Below, in pieces: positions 34,430-41,721 of a stretch of 64,000 nucleotides of DNA. Within the stretch, counting starts at the first letter, position 1; each line of letters starts with the position of its first letter. The notes under the pieces are model-generated. The model saw only the letters and a list, made by a program, of their open reading frames with translations, was not told where the DNA came from and searched no databases. The position numbers were made by a program, and so were the translations under genes. The stretch is from Geodermatophilus africanus. GTDB taxonomy: Bacteria; Actinomycetota; Actinomycetes; Mycobacteriales; Geodermatophilaceae. Location: positions 62,001 through 126,000 of the forward strand of contig NZ_FNOT01000007.1 in the NCBI RefSeq assembly GCF_900107105.1. The letters run 5' to 3'.

Positions 34430-35184
34430 CAGTGCGCGCTCCACCCGCCGTCCATGACGAGCGAGCTGCCGGTGATCGACGCCGCGGCCGGGGAGCAGAG
34501 GTAGGCGACCGCTTCGGCGACCTCGTCGGGCTCGATCAGCCGCTTGACCGCCGCGGGGGCGAGCATGACCTGCTCGACGACCTGGTCCTCGGACAGGCCG
34601 TGCGCCCTCGCCTGGTCGGCGATCTGGTTCTCCACCAGCGGGGTGCGCACGTAGGCGGGGTTGACGCAGTTGGAGGTGACGCCGTGCGGGGCGCCCTCCA
34701 GGGCGATCACCTTCGACAGCCCCTCGAGGCCGTGCTTGGCGGTGACGTAGGCGCTCTTGTACGCCGAGGCCCGCAGCCCGTGGACCGAGCTGACGTTGAC
34801 GACCCGCCCCCAGCCGCGCTCGTACATGTGCGGCAACGCGGACCGGGCCAGCCGGAACGGCGTTTCCAGCATCAGCCGCAGGATGAGCGAGAACCGGTCC
34901 ACCGGGAACTCGTGCACCGGGGCCACGTGCTGCAGCCCCGCGTTGTTGACCAGCACGTCGACGTCGACGTCGAGCGCGCTGACCGCGTCGAGGTTGGAGA
35001 GGTCGACGGCGACCGCTCTGCCGCCGACCTCCTTCGCCACCGCCTCCGCCGCCTCGGCGTCGCGGTCGACGACAACCACCTCCGCGCCGGCCCCGGCCAG
35101 TCGCACCGCGCACGCGCGGCCGATGCCCGAGGCGCCCCCGGTGACGAGGGCCCGCCGTCCGGTCAGAGTTCCTGAGTCCGCCAT
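34429..35184 (-). CDS. bdhA: 3-hydroxybutyrate dehydrogenase (SDR family)
   Basis: A 251-aa short-chain dehydrogenase oxidising 3-hydroxybutyrate to acetoacetate with NAD. The cofactor motif TGGASGIG is near residue 15, then NNAGLQHVAPVHEFP (typical of BdhA), catalytic Ser in NVSSVHGL, and YxxxK in SAYVTAKHG. LVDN-like and Q-motif regions are close to classical BdhA. ATG 35184 has the -10 hexamer TAGCCT 8 nt upstream, so the mRNA may be leaderless. The downstream GAF/CdaR regulator is translationally coupled. Confidence 0.9.
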   Translation of the reverse strand: MADSGTLTGRRALVTGGASGIGRACAVRLAGAGAEVVVVDRDAEAAEAVAKEVGGRAVAVDLSNLDAVSALDVDVDVLVNNAGLQHVAPVHEFPVDRFSLILRLMLETPFRLARSALPHMYERGWGRVVNVSSVHGLRASAYKSAYVTAKHGLEGLSKVIALEGAPHGVTSNCVNPAYVRTPLVENQIADQARAHGLSEDQVVEQVMLAPAAVKRLIEPDEVAEAVAYLCSPAAASITGSSLVMDGGWSAH

Positions 35185-35192
35185 GCCGCCGA

Positions 35193-35198
35193 AGGCTA
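35193..35198 (-). promoter_or_regulatory. -10 element of bdhA-regulator operon
   Basis: Minus-strand TAGCCT with 8 nt to the ATG at 35184. The rest of 35199-35430 shows no gene I can support. Confidence 0.42.
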
Positions 35199-35430
35199 GG
35201 CCGTCCCGCCGTCCGCCCGCACGGCGCGGGCCCACACACCTCGCCGAGCTGGGGTGGGGTCTGCGTACATCGCTCGCTCGGTCGGCGGCCCCACCGCGGC
35301 GCTCGATCGACGCGGGACGGCGGCAGCATCGGGGGCGCGTCCGGAGGACCGGCCGGACCCCCGGCCGGCGGGCGCACCGAGGAGGTCGCCGTGCACCCGT
35401 CCGTCGCACCCGCCCCGCCGCGGGCGGCAC

Positions 35431-35664
35431 GTGGACCCGGAGCTGGCCGCGAAGGCGATCAGTGCCGGGGACAGCCCGCTGACGCCGCGTGAGGCCGACG
35501 TCCTGGAGCTGGCCGCCGGGGGTGCGCCGGTCAAGGAAATCGCCGCCCGTGCCCACCTGTCACCGGGGACGGTGCGCAACCACCTGTCGGCCGCGGCGGT
35601 GAAGCAGGGCGCACCCAACCGGCAGGCCGCCGTGGAGGCGGCGGGCCGGCACGGCTGGATCTGA
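35431..35664 (+). pseudogene. Truncated LuxR-type response regulator (HTH only)
   Basis: A 77-aa frame, VDPELAAKAISAGDSPLTPR then a LuxR HTH with EIAARAHLSPGTVRNHLSAA. This is the C-terminal third of a DesR/NarL-type response regulator, starting in the usual linker (GRHVDPELAA). No receiver domain is found upstream; the open frame back to 35254 is unrelated Pro/Arg-rich sequence. It is either a decayed regulator or a stand-alone DNA-binding domain started at GTG 35431. No ribosome site is visible. Confidence 0.55.
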
Positions 35665-35738
35665 AGGAGGCCCCCTGCCCCCCACCGGGTGAGGACCCCG
35701 TCCTCCTCATCCCTCGCAGGCTCGGGACGAGTTTCTGG
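35662..35738. repeat. GC-rich 3'-end element, divergent copy 5
   Basis: GAAGGAGGCCCCCTGCCCCC follows directly on the stop of the LuxR remnant, then GAGGACCCCGTCCTCCTC (itself an inverted repeat GAGGAC/GTCCTC) and CCTCGCAGGCTCGGGACGAG. It resembles the family but with rearranged parts. Confidence 0.5.
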
Positions 35739-35767
35739 ACGGGGCCGGCGGGACCCCGGGGGGCGTC

Positions 35768-35935
35768 TCAGCTGTTGCCGGGCCGCACCGGGGCGTCGTC
35801 GTGCTGGGCGTCGTCGTCGGTGGTGAGGGTGACCTCGTCCCGCTCACCACCGTCGGACCGGTCCTCGCCGGGGACGCCGTCCACCAGGTTGGTCTGGTCC
35901 GGTCCGGTCCCGCCTGCGGGCTGCGGCTCACTCAT
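35768..35935 (-). CDS. Small acidic protein, paralogue 1
   Basis: A 55-aa hydrophilic, acidic protein: MSEPQPAGGTGPDQTN, then the core VPGEDRSDGGERDEVTLTTD and a DDDAQHDD tail. It has no hydrophobic core and is probably disordered. It is a tandem paralogue of the next gene; 78 of 79 bp are identical between 35803-35881 and 36002-36080. ATG 35935 has a GAGGAGAG site. Function is unknown. Confidence 0.65.
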   Translation of the reverse strand: MSEPQPAGGTGPDQTNLVDGVPGEDRSDGGERDEVTLTTDDDAQHDDAPVRPGNS

Positions 35936-36080
35936 GCGCTCTCCTCGCGTCGTGGGCTGCTCAGTCGGGGACGTTCCCGGGGCGCACCGTCCCGTCGTCG
36001 CGCTGGGCGTCGTCGTCGGTGGTGAGAGTGACCTCGTCCCGCTCACCACCGTCGGACCGGTCCTCGCCGGGGACGCCGTC
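35803..36080. repeat. 79-bp tandem duplication in small acidic genes
   Basis: 35803-35881 and 36002-36080 are direct repeats with one mismatch (GAGGGTG versus GAGAGTG), 199 bp apart, in the same reading frame. The flanking N-terminal codons differ, so the core was recently duplicated or is under gene conversion. Confidence 0.8.
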
Positions 36081-36155
36081 GACGAGGTCGCTCCGGCTGG
36101 GGCCGTTGGTGGTGTCCGGGGACTCCCCGTAACCGGTGTCGTCCGATTGGCTCAT
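35961..36155 (-). CDS. Small acidic protein, paralogue 2
   Basis: A 64-aa paralogue of the preceding protein, with a different N-terminus (MSQSDDTGYGESPDTTNG) and the same VPGEDRSDGGERDEVTLTTD core, ending DDDAQRDDGTVRPGNVPD. It is highly acidic and probably disordered. ATG 36155 has a weak, distant GGAGG. It is likely co-transcribed from the promoter at 36443-36468. Confidence 0.65.
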   Translation of the reverse strand: MSQSDDTGYGESPDTTNGPSRSDLVDGVPGEDRSDGGERDEVTLTTDDDAQRDDGTVRPGNVPD

Positions 36156-36186
36156 CAGGTGTCCCTGCCTCCGGATCGTGGGGTGG

Positions 36187-36405
36187 TCACCGGACCTCGC
36201 CGGACGGGCCGTCCGTCCGGGCCCGGGCGACGTCGGAGTCGGCGCGGGCGGGAAGGTCGTCGCCCGCGGCGGCGTCGCGCTCGACGGCCTCCTCGCGGGT
36301 GAGGGGGACGTCCTCGAAGCCCGAGCCGGTGCTGCTGTTGTCGCCGGTGCCCGACGCGGTGGGGATGTCCTGCTGGATCCGGTCGCTGCCCTGGGGGTCG
36401 CTCAC
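36187..36405 (-). CDS. Small acidic protein
   Basis: A 72-aa acidic protein starting VSDPQGSDRIQQDIPTASG and containing FEDVPLTREEAVERDAAAGD. It is not similar to the two paralogues in the core but is alike in length, composition and start (M/V-S-x-P). GTG 36405 is chosen because AGGAGG lies 6 nt upstream; ATG 36444 would place the start inside the predicted promoter. It is the first gene of a three-gene unit. Confidence 0.62.
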   Translation of the reverse strand: MSDPQGSDRIQQDIPTASGTGDNSSTGSGFEDVPLTREEAVERDAAAGDDLPARADSDVARARTDGPSGEVR

Positions 36406-36442
36406 GGGAGCCTCCTGTCCGACGCCGCTGTCACCGGTGGCC

Positions 36443-36468
36443 ATGCCCGCCGTCGTCACGGTGGAAAC
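36443..36468 (-). promoter_or_regulatory. Sigma-B/F-type stress promoter
   Basis: Minus strand GTTT (36468-36465), 16 bp, GGGCAT (36448-36443), close to the actinobacterial sigma-B/F consensus GTTT-N14-17-GGGTAT. The resulting leader would be about 30 nt with a strong ribosome site before GTG 36405. It suggests that the small acidic proteins belong to the general stress response. Confidence 0.45.
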
Positions 36469-36616
36469 GACCGGCGGCCGCTGCCTACGGGAGGACGACG
36501 GCCGGCGACCGGACCGTGACGAGCGTGCCCTCCTGCAGGGTCCCGCACCGGCCGGTGACACCGAGCGAGCACCCGACCGCGCCGTCCCCCTCGGGGGTGA
36601 GCCGCGGCGGCCGGAC

Positions 36617-36967
36617 TCAGTTGCGGCGGCGGGCGCGCACCACCAGCCCGGCCAGCCAGACCAGCAGGCCGCCGAGCCCCGCGGCGATGACCAGCGCGAG
36701 CACCAGCGGGGCCTGGAGGTCGGTGAAGACCAGGCTGATCTGGACGGTCTGGTTGTTGAAGACGACGAAGAGCACCAGGACCACGGTGACGAACAGCAGC
36801 AGCGCCAGGGCGAGCGTGCGGCCCGCGGTCCGGCCGGCGTTGCGGACGGGGGAACGCTCGGACGTCGTCGTCCTGTCGGTGGCGGCCGGGCCGGTGGTGG
36901 CCGGACCCGTGGTCGTCCCGGGGGTGCCGGTCGGGGTGCGCAGGGGGTCGGAGCCGGGGGTGGTCAC
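36617..36967 (-). CDS. LapA-domain (DUF1049) membrane protein
   Basis: A 116-aa protein. A Thr/Pro-rich cytoplasmic head (about 1-45) is followed by a two-helix LapA-type domain: LALALLLFVTVVLVLFVVFN, NNQTVQISLVF, then PLVLALVIAAGLGGLLVWLA and RARRRN. The NNQ-V-I-F pattern is characteristic. The role in actinobacteria is unknown. GTG 36967 follows an AGGAGA site. A short piece of the GC-rich element (CCTCCTGCAGGGTCCCGCACC, 36530-36549 region) lies downstream. Confidence 0.82.
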   Translation of the reverse strand: MTTPGSDPLRTPTGTPGTTTGPATTGPAATDRTTTSERSPVRNAGRTAGRTLALALLLFVTVVLVLFVVFNNQTVQISLVFTDLQAPLVLALVIAAGLGGLLVWLAGLVVRARRRN

Positions 36968-37004
36968 GGGTCGAGTCTCCTGCCCGCCGCCGTCCCGCGC
37001 ACGG

Positions 37005-37169
37005 TCAGCGCTGCGCCTCCGGCTCGGTCCCGGCCGGCGGCCAGCTCGGACCGGCGATGCCGTCGGCCGGGCCGGGGGTGCCGCCCTGGGACTCCGGGTC
37101 ACCGGGTGGGGCCGCCTCGCTGCCGAGGGGCTGGGCGTCGCGCGGCTCGTCGGGCTCGGGCATCGTCAT
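37005..37169 (-). CDS. Small acidic Pro/Gly-rich protein
   Basis: A 54-aa protein, MTMPEPDEPRDAQPLGSEAA to TEPEAQR, similar in style to the neighbouring small acidic proteins but without shared motif. Third positions are almost all G/C, supporting coding. ATG 37169 or 37163. It lies 38 bp upstream of the LapA gene on the same strand and may be co-transcribed. Confidence 0.5.
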   Translation of the reverse strand: MTMPEPDEPRDAQPLGSEAAPPGDPESQGGTPGPADGIAGPSWPPAGTEPEAQR

Positions 37170-37216
37170 GGGCCCAGTCTGCGGCGGGCGCGGGCCAGGT
37201 CGCGACTCCGCTCGGC

Positions 37217-37271
37217 CTCCCTGCAGGGTCCCGACGCGACCTTGCGAGTGGCGAGGGCAGGGAGGTCCTTC
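37217..37271 (-). repeat. GC-rich 3'-end element, copy 6
   Basis: CCTCCCTGCAGGGTCCCGAC ... GCGAGTGGCGAGGGCAGGGAGGTCCTTC. CTCCCTGC pairs with GCAGGGAG. It ends 1 bp before the stop of the minus-strand gene at 37273. Confidence 0.68.
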
Positions 37272-37272
37272 T

Positions 37273-37698
37273 TCACTCGTCCAGGACGGGGCCGGCCTCG
37301 TGGTTGGGGTGGCCCTGGGTGCGCTCGCGCTGCTTCATCCGGGCCTCGTAGACGTGCCGGTCGCCGTCGGCCAGCTCGTCGCGGGCCCGCTGGTCGAAGT
37401 CGCGGAAGACCGACCAGTAGTTGGCGTCGTAGTCCTCGACGATCTGGAAGGTCCAGCGGTCGGCGACGACGTTGCGGCCGACGAGGTCGCGGTCGAGGTC
37501 GTCGGCGAGCTGGGTGTGGCCGGCCTTGCGGAGGAGCTCGACGGCGTCCTGGAGCAGCAGGTCGGCCTTGCCGGAGTGCTGGTGGAAGCCGTACAGCTGG
37601 CCGCGCGCCTGCTCGATGGTCTCGAGGGCCTCGGAGAGCTTGCCGAGGCCCTCCACGGTGGTGTCGTCGAGGTCGGGCCGGCTGCGGTCGGTGCTCAC
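37273..37698 (-). CDS. Conserved hypothetical protein
   Basis: A 141-aa soluble protein, mostly helical: VEGLGKLSEALETIEQARGQ, GFHQHSGKADLLLQDAVELL, then DRWTFQIVEDYDANYWSVFR and a charged C-terminus. I recognise it only as a widespread actinobacterial protein without assigned function. GTG 37698. A GC-rich 3' element follows directly. TetR lies 37 bp upstream on the same strand. Confidence 0.72.
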   Translation of the reverse strand: MSTDRSRPDLDDTTVEGLGKLSEALETIEQARGQLYGFHQHSGKADLLLQDAVELLRKAGHTQLADDLDRDLVGRNVVADRWTFQIVEDYDANYWSVFRDFDQRARDELADGDRHVYEARMKQRERTQGHPNHEAGPVLDE

Positions 37699-37735
37699 CG
37701 CCCCATCCTGCGGGCCGCTCGGCGGCTCCGCAGGT

Positions 37736-38356
37736 TCAGCGAGCGGCGGTGTCGACGAGCCGCTCGGCCAGCCGGCGGCCGTGCGAGGCGGGGCCGTCGG
37801 GGCCCAGGAGCCCGCCGGAGAGGTACATCCCGTCGATGATCAGGTGGACCTGCGCGGCGAGGTCCTCGCCGGAGCCCGGGGCGACCTGCTCGGCGAGGCG
37901 CTCGAGCCGGGCGTGCAGCTCGAACTTGTAGTCGGCGGCGGCGCTGCGCGCGGGGTGCTCCGGGTCGTCGTACTCACTGCTGACGTTGGTGAAGGGGCAG
38001 CCACGGAAGCCGGCACGGGTGACGTCGGCCTCGACGGTGTCGACCACCGACAGCAGCGCCGCCCGCGGGTCGCCCTCCAGGCGCTCGAGCTCGGCGTCGA
38101 TGCGGGCGAGCACGGTGGCCGCCTTGCGCGCGAGGTAGGCGCCGACCAGGTCGTCCTTGCTCTTGAACAGCCGGTAGACGGTCATCTTGCCCAGCCCCGT
38201 CTCGCGCACCAGCTCGTCCATCCCCACGCTGCGCGAGCTGCGGGTCGCGAAGAGCCGCTCCGCGGTGTCCAGGACGATCGCCTGCCGCTCGGCCCGGCTC
38301 CGGCGGACGGGGACCGAGGTGTCGTCGGCGGTGAGGGGGATGGCGGCTGCGGTCAC
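37736..38356 (-). CDS. TetR-family regulator
   Basis: A 206-aa TetR/AcrR regulator. The N-terminal HTH runs RQAIVLDTAERLFATRSSRS, LVRETGLGKMTVYRLFKSKD. The ligand domain includes GFRGCPFTNVSSEY, a cysteine-containing stretch seen in one TetR subgroup. The regulated gene is unclear; no enzyme gene is divergent from it, so it may control itself or a distant target. GTG 38356. A perfect 14-bp palindrome lies 51 bp upstream. Confidence 0.9.
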   Translation of the reverse strand: MTAAAIPLTADDTSVPVRRSRAERQAIVLDTAERLFATRSSRSVGMDELVRETGLGKMTVYRLFKSKDDLVGAYLARKAATVLARIDAELERLEGDPRAALLSVVDTVEADVTRAGFRGCPFTNVSSEYDDPEHPARSAAADYKFELHARLERLAEQVAPGSGEDLAAQVHLIIDGMYLSGGLLGPDGPASHGRRLAERLVDTAAR

Positions 38357-38406
38357 GTCGGCGATGCTGCCGCAGGGCGTGACGGAGCAGTTCGCGGCAC
38401 GCCGGA

Positions 38407-38420
38407 ACCTGCCGGCAGGT
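38407..38420. promoter_or_regulatory. TetR operator candidate ACCTGCCGGCAGGT
   Basis: A perfect 14-bp palindrome in the leader or promoter region of the TetR gene. The ACCTGCC/GGCAGGT half-sites are typical of TetR/AcrR operators. Confidence 0.55.
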
Positions 38421-38507
38421 GGTTGCGGTGAGTGACGAGGTACGCCCGAGCTGACCGGGACGACGGGGATCCGTGGGGCGGGTGTGACGATCCGTGACCC
38501 CGGGGCG

Positions 38508-38604
38508 GCCCCGTCCCGGGCACCGCCCCGAACTCGCGAGCGGTGCGGAGGACGGGGTCCTCCTGCAGGATCCTCACACTGTGGGGCGCAGGGGGTCCTC
38601 CCTC
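38508..38604 (-). repeat. GC-rich 3'-end element, double copy 7
   Basis: CCGTCCCGGGCACCGCCCCG, GAACTCGCGAGCGGTGCGG, GGACGGGGTCCTCCTGCAGG and GCAGGGGGTCCTCCCTCAC follow each other. CCCCGTCC/GGACGGGG-type pairing and the AACTCGCGAGCGGTG core match the family. It ends 2 bp from the stop of the small minus gene at 38607. Confidence 0.6.
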
Positions 38605-38606
38605 AC

Positions 38607-38747
38607 TCAGGCCCGGCGGGTCCGGCGCGGGTTGGCCAGCAGCCGGGCCAGGGGAGCGACCGAGGCCTGCTGGGCCTGCGACTCATCGGCCGGGCGCTCC
38701 TCCGACGTCTCGGTACCTACTCGGGGCTGGTGCTGGGTGTCCTCCAT
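38607..38747 (-). CDS. Small hypothetical protein
   Basis: A 46-aa protein: an acidic half MEDTQHQPRVGTETSEER, then a basic helix ASVAPLARLLANPRRTRRA. No family recognised. ATG 38747. A possible stress promoter lies upstream on the minus strand (GTTT at 38783-38780, 16 bp, GGGGAC at 38763-38758). A GC-rich element directly follows its stop, as for other real genes here. Confidence 0.5.
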   Translation of the reverse strand: MEDTQHQPRVGTETSEERPADESQAQQASVAPLARLLANPRRTRRA

Positions 38748-38885
38748 GGCAGCCAGCGTCCCCTGGGCGACCGCGCGCGAAACAGACCCGCGACGGTGAG
38801 TTGAGCGGGAGTCACGGAGAGATGCGTCACGTTTCCCGGCGTGGCGACCCCGGTGCAGACGCGGTCGGGCCCACGTCCGCACCGA

Positions 38886-39032
38886 TCAGGGGGTGTCGGC
38901 GCCCTCGGTGGGGACGTCCCCGCCCTCCGCGGGCTCCTCGGCGCGGGGGGTTCGGCCGGCGTCCTCCTGACCGGGCGGGTCGCCGCCCTCGGCGGGTTCG
39001 GGCGTGTGCGGTGGGCGCTCCGGGTCGGTCAT
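38886..39032 (-). CDS. Small acidic Pro/Glu-rich protein
   Basis: A 48-aa protein with two PAEGGD repeats: MTDPERPPHTPEPAEGGDPP, then AEEPAEGGDVPTEG. A strong GAGGAGG site precedes ATG 39032, so it is probably expressed by itself. Its frame is continuous with the downstream half of the frameshifted ribokinase, without a stop between. Function is unknown; it resembles the other small acidic proteins of 35.8-37.2 kb in composition. Confidence 0.5.
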   Translation of the reverse strand: MTDPERPPHTPEPAEGGDPPGQEDAGRTPRAEEPAEGGDVPTEGADTP

Positions 39033-40021
39033 CGCGGGTCCTCCTCGGTCGTCGGCTGGCCGAGCCTGTGCCCGGCCGGCGGCCCGGTCAACCGCCTCCG
39101 CCACCGGGACGGCGACCGGCAGCCCGGACCGCGCCGCGGCCAGCGCGGCGGCGTCGGGCAACGCCCCGCGGGCGCCGGGCCCGGCGGTCGACAGCGCCGC
39201 CGCCGTCGCCGCGCTCGCCACCGCCTCGGCCGCTGGCCGGCCCGCGGCCAGGGCGACGGCGAGCGCCCCGCAGAAGGCGTCCCCGGCGCCGGTGGTGTCC
39301 ACGGGCCGCACCGGCAGCGGCGGCTGCAGCAGGGCCGGGCCGTCGTCCGGCACGAGCAGCGCGCCCCGCCCGCCCAGGGTGACCACCACCGTGCCGCTCG
39401 TCAGGCCGCGGGCCAGCTGCGCCAGCTCGCCCGGCGTCCGGTCGCCGGGGGGCGCGCCGGTCAGAGGTGCAGCAGCTCGTGCTCGTTGGGCACCAGGACG
39501 TCGACCCGCGCGAGCAGTCCGTCCGGCAGTGGCTGGGGCGGCGCGGGGGTGAGGACGACGGTGCCCGGTGCCAGGGCGGCCGCGGCCTGCACCGTCTCCA
39601 GTGGCACCTCCAGCTGCAGCAGTACCACCCGGGCCCGGCGCACCGCCGCGACGTCGACGTCCGCGGGCCCCAGCTCGGCGTTGGCCCCCGGGACGACGAC
39701 GATGAGGTTCTCGCCGCTGGCGTCCTCGACCGGGATGGTCGCGCTGCCGGTGGGGACCCCCGCCGTCCGCACCACCGCGGTGACGTCCACCCCGGCGTCG
39801 GCGAGCGCGGTCAGCTGCCGGTCGGCGGCCGGGTCGTCGCCGACACGGCCGACCATGGCCACCGCCCCCGCGAGCCGACCGGCCGCCGCGGCCTGGTTGG
39901 CGCCCTTGCCGCCCGGCGCCAGGACCGTCTGCCGCCCCACGACGGTCTCGCCCCGCCCGGGCAGCCTCGGGACACGGACCAGCACGTCCTCGTTGAGGCT
40001 GCCCACGACGGTGACGTTCAC
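39033..40021 (-). pseudogene. rbsK: Frameshifted ribokinase
   Basis: A PfkB-family ribokinase broken by a frameshift. The first part (40021-39461, 186 aa) has VGSLNEDVLVRVPRLPGRGE, GGKGANQAAAAGRL and NEHELLHL, then a TGA. The second part continues in another frame with GRGALLVPDDGPALL and the catalytic DTTGAGDAFCGALA. At 39460-39466 the minus strand reads CACCTCTGACC; CACCTGACC would restore the frame, so two extra bases (CT) are the simplest explanation. The second frame has no stop before the small gene at 39032. A sequencing error is possible. GTG 40021. An intact enzyme would make ribose-5-phosphate. Confidence 0.75.
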
Positions 40022-40043
40022 CCGCGCAGCATCTCCCAGGGCC

Positions 40044-40541
40044 TCAACCGTCGCGTGACCGCCGGTGGTACAGGGGCACGGCGTACCAGGCCACCAGGCC
40101 CAGCACCACGACGAAGGCGCAGCAGGCGAGGGCCGGCCACCGGCCGAGGACGACGTCGAGCACGAGCAGCACCGCCGCCGCGATGCCGAGCAGGAGCAGC
40201 GCCAAGCCCACCAGCAGCGCGCCGTCGGCGAAGGCGACCAGCTCCTGCTTGCGCCGCTGCCGGAACAGCGTGCGGTGGAAGGAGACCGGCGCGATCAGCA
40301 CCAGCATCGCGGTCGCGGTGCTGAGCAGGGTGACCGCGTAGACCGTCGTCCCGTAGGCGCCGAGCTCGCCGAAGCGGGCGCTGAACGGCAGCGTGAGGAG
40401 GAAGGCGAACAGGATCTGCACGCCGGTGATCGCCACCCGCATCTCCTGCAGCAGCTCGGCGAGGTTGCGGTCGAGCACCTCCTCGGGCGTCTGCCCGCGG
40501 GCGACGGCCGCGCCGGTCACGTCGGTCCGTTTCCGCACCAC
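40044..40541 (-). CDS. DUF6328 membrane protein
   Basis: About 165 aa. A short acidic head (RGQTPEEVLDRNLAELLQEM) is followed by four hydrophobic segments beginning VAITGVQILFAFLLTLPFSARF, with the conserved-looking loop APVSFHRTLFRQRRKQELV, as in DUF6328 proteins. Function is unknown. GTG 40541 or 40538. It lies 22 bp upstream of rbsK on the same strand and divergent from the DUF3140 gene. Confidence 0.8.
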   Translation of the reverse strand: MVRKRTDVTGAAVARGQTPEEVLDRNLAELLQEMRVAITGVQILFAFLLTLPFSARFGELGAYGTTVYAVTLLSTATAMLVLIAPVSFHRTLFRQRRKQELVAFADGALLVGLALLLLGIAAAVLLVLDVVLGRWPALACCAFVVVLGLVAWYAVPLYHRRSRDG

Positions 40542-40612
40542 CCACCTGCGGTACCGCGACGAGCAGCACCCGACACGCGGCCCGATCCGCGCCGACACCC
40601 GCTGGAGCAGGC

Positions 40613-40960
40613 ATGGCCGAGGACGACGACCTGGACACCGTCCGCCGCGAGTTCGACGAGGCGGTCAACATGAGCCCCTCGGAGCTCGAGAAGTGGCTGG
40701 AGACCGAGGAGTCGCAGTCGGTCGGCCAGAAGAAGGACGGGTCCGGAGAGTCCACCGGCCACGCCGAGGGACGCCGGATCGTCGAGCTGCTCCGGACGAA
40801 GAAGTCCGACCTCAGCGACGACGACCTCGCCCACATGCGCAAGGTGCACGGCTACGTCGCCCGCCACCTGGCGCAGCAGCCGGCCAAGGCGGACGTCGAG
40901 ACCTCCAAGTGGCGCTACTCGCTGATGAACTGGGGCCACGATCCGCTGAAAAGGGGCTGA
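40613..40960 (+). CDS. DUF3140 protein
   Basis: A 115-aa soluble helical protein with the full DUF3140 pattern: FDEAVNMSPSELEKWLETEE, SQSVGQKK, GRRIVELLRTKKSDLSDDD and KVHGYVARHLAQQP, ending in KWRYSLMNWGHDPLK. In bacteria and fungi this family has been proposed as DNA-associated; not proven. ATG 40613 follows TGGAGCAGG. It lies 9 bp upstream of the methyltransferase, probably co-transcribed. Confidence 0.88.
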   Translation: MAEDDDLDTVRREFDEAVNMSPSELEKWLETEESQSVGQKKDGSGESTGHAEGRRIVELLRTKKSDLSDDDLAHMRKVHGYVARHLAQQPAKADVETSKWRYSLMNWGHDPLKRG

Positions 40961-40969
40961 ACCGCACGC

Positions 40970-41671
40970 ATGGGTCGGCTGCCCCGGAACGACCTCGCCC
41001 AGTACGACGCGCTGGCCGGCCAGTGGTGGGACGCCTCCGGCGAGTTCGCCGCGCTGCACTGGCTTGCGGCCTCGCGGGCCGAGCACATCCCGCCGGCGCC
41101 CGGTCCCGAGGCGGTGCTCGTCGACCTCGCCTGCGGCGGCGGGCTCATGGCGCCGCACGCGGCCCGGCTCGGCTACCGGCACGTCGGGGTTGACCTCGGG
41201 CTGCCGGGCCTGCGGCTGGCCCGCGAGCACGGCGTCCTGGCGGTGCGCGGCTCGGTGCTCGCCGTCCCGCTGGCCGGCGGGTGCGCCGACGTCGTGGTGG
41301 CCGGGGAGATCCTCGAGCACGTCGAGGACGACGTGGGCGTGCTCGCCGAGTGCGCCCGGCTGCTGCGACCCGGGGGCACGCTGGTCGTCGACGCCCTGGC
41401 CGACACCCGGATCGGGCGGTTCCTCATGGTCACCGTGGCCGAGCGGCTGCCCGGCGGCCCGCCGCCGGGCCTCCATGACCCCGCGCTGTTCGTCGACCGC
41501 ACCCGCCTGCTCGCCGCCGCCGACGACCTCGGGCTGGACCTCCGCCTGGTCGGGTTGCGGCCCTCGTTCCGGGAGGCGCTGGCCTGGCTGCTCGGCCGGC
41601 GCGACACGGTCCGCATGAAGCCGGTCCGGTCCACTGCCGTCGTCTTCGCCGGCTACGGGCGGCGCCGGTGA
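40970..41671 (+). CDS. SAM-dependent methyltransferase (UbiG-like)
   Basis: A 233-aa class I methyltransferase. The start AQYDALAGQWWDASGEFAAL and the SAM-binding VLVDLACGGGLMAPHAARLG (near residue 48) resemble UbiG-type O-methyltransferases; GEILEHVEDD is the post-II motif. Placed next to a type III polyketide synthase it may methylate a phenolic or pyrone product; inferred from neighbourhood only. A 20-bp perfect palindrome follows 9 bp after the stop. Confidence 0.85.
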   Translation: MGRLPRNDLAQYDALAGQWWDASGEFAALHWLAASRAEHIPPAPGPEAVLVDLACGGGLMAPHAARLGYRHVGVDLGLPGLRLAREHGVLAVRGSVLAVPLAGGCADVVVAGEILEHVEDDVGVLAECARLLRPGGTLVVDALADTRIGRFLMVTVAERLPGGPPPGLHDPALFVDRTRLLAAADDLGLDLRLVGLRPSFREALAWLLGRRDTVRMKPVRSTAVVFAGYGRRR

Positions 41672-41680
41672 GCCGCCCGA

Positions 41681-41700
41681 CGGGGCGGCGCGCCGCCCCG
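41681..41700. terminator. 20-bp perfect palindrome after methyltransferase
   Basis: CGGGGCGGCGCGCCGCCCCG reads the same on both strands. It lies between the methyltransferase stop and the -10 element of the next transcription unit; a terminator or operator. Confidence 0.45.
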
Positions 41701-41708
41701 GCCGCCCC

Positions 41709-41714
41709 TAGGGT
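41709..41714 (+). promoter_or_regulatory. -10 element for polyketide synthase leader
   Basis: TAGGGT ends exactly 7 nt before the ATG at 41722, the leaderless spacing seen at other genes in this window. No -35 box is recognisable; the palindrome occupies that place. Confidence 0.45.
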
Positions 41715-41721
41715 CGAGGTT

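Noticed and set aside
39461-40021. A deliberate short 186-aa sugar kinase
   Set aside because: The catalytic DTTGAGDAF half is intact in the next frame, so a frameshift is the simpler reading.
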